Below the pieces are notes generated by a model. It saw only the letters and a program-made list of their open reading frames with translations. It searched no databases and was not told the DNA's origin. 64,000 nucleotides of DNA from Permianibacter aggregans (GTDB lineage: Bacteria > Pseudomonadota > Gammaproteobacteria > Enterobacterales > Permianibacteraceae): positions 3,596,001 through 3,660,000 of the forward strand of contig NZ_CP037953.1 of NCBI RefSeq assembly GCF_009756665.1, in the 5' to 3' direction. Positions 62,192 to 64,000 of the stretch are shown in pieces (the first letter of the stretch is position 1; each line of letters begins with the position of its first letter). Position numbers and translations under genes: made by a program.

Positions 62192-64000
<1,809 letters not shown>

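Overview
This window is chromosomal DNA of a free-living, aerobically respiring gammaproteobacterium. The 16S rRNA, the E. coli-like GshA, GltBD, TopA, class 2 PyrD, RlmKL and FadI/FadJ/FadE proteins and the rrn spacer carrying tRNA-Ile and tRNA-Ala all point that way. I cannot name the genus. Coding is dense, and no prophage, insertion sequence or CRISPR array is visible. Accessory signals are a pair of REP-like hairpins, an alternative complex III operon and a GldC-like gene.

Layout. 1-4278: end of gshA, a GNAT acetyltransferase and a secreted M16 peptidase. 4300-6723: a REP pair, then pirin and DoxX genes divergent from a LysR regulator. 6851-7306: a secreted DUF4426 protein. 7507-15095: a small ORF, a GldC-like gene and a complete alternative complex III operon (quinol:electron acceptor oxidoreductase) in which ActB is encoded by two genes. 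15092-16762: a small lipoprotein and an NhaD antiporter. 16972-21472: a short-chain dehydrogenase divergent from fadIJ (beta-oxidation). 21730-29381: a GNAT protein, a DUF481 outer-membrane protein, a glycerate 2-kinase gene overlapping a moxR-DUF58-tgpA cluster, miaE and a small membrane protein. 29718-37572: gltBD, a GIY-YIG protein, an FAD oxidoreductase and a DUF1569 protein. 37751-43839: a secreted duplicated-repeat protein, a two-component system and a YbbA/YbbP-type ABC exporter. 44019-52427: topA, a STAS-like protein, pyrD, a zinc-finger miniprotein, a DUF2799 lipoprotein, rlmKL and a histone H1-like protein. 52939-59733: a glutaredoxin-like protein, a TetR regulator with fadE, DUF4124 and DUF3579 genes, and msrPQ. 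59734-64000: an rrn operon (two promoters, 16S, tRNA-Ile, tRNA-Ala, 5' part of 23S).

How it fits together. Fatty-acid oxidation genes lie in two places: fadIJ near 18-21 kb, and TetR-fadE near 54 kb. Both promoters carry inverted repeats of the CAAAC/GTTTG type recognised by PsrA-like TetR repressors, so one regulator probably controls both. Electrons from this and other catabolism can reach the quinone pool and then alternative complex III. The most unusual region is 7507-15095: a GldC-like gene, itself translationally coupled to a 38-codon ORF, placed directly before an act operon with split ActB. Several small genes, non-coding hairpins and a terminator-ended intergenic stretch (possible small RNA) are also recorded.
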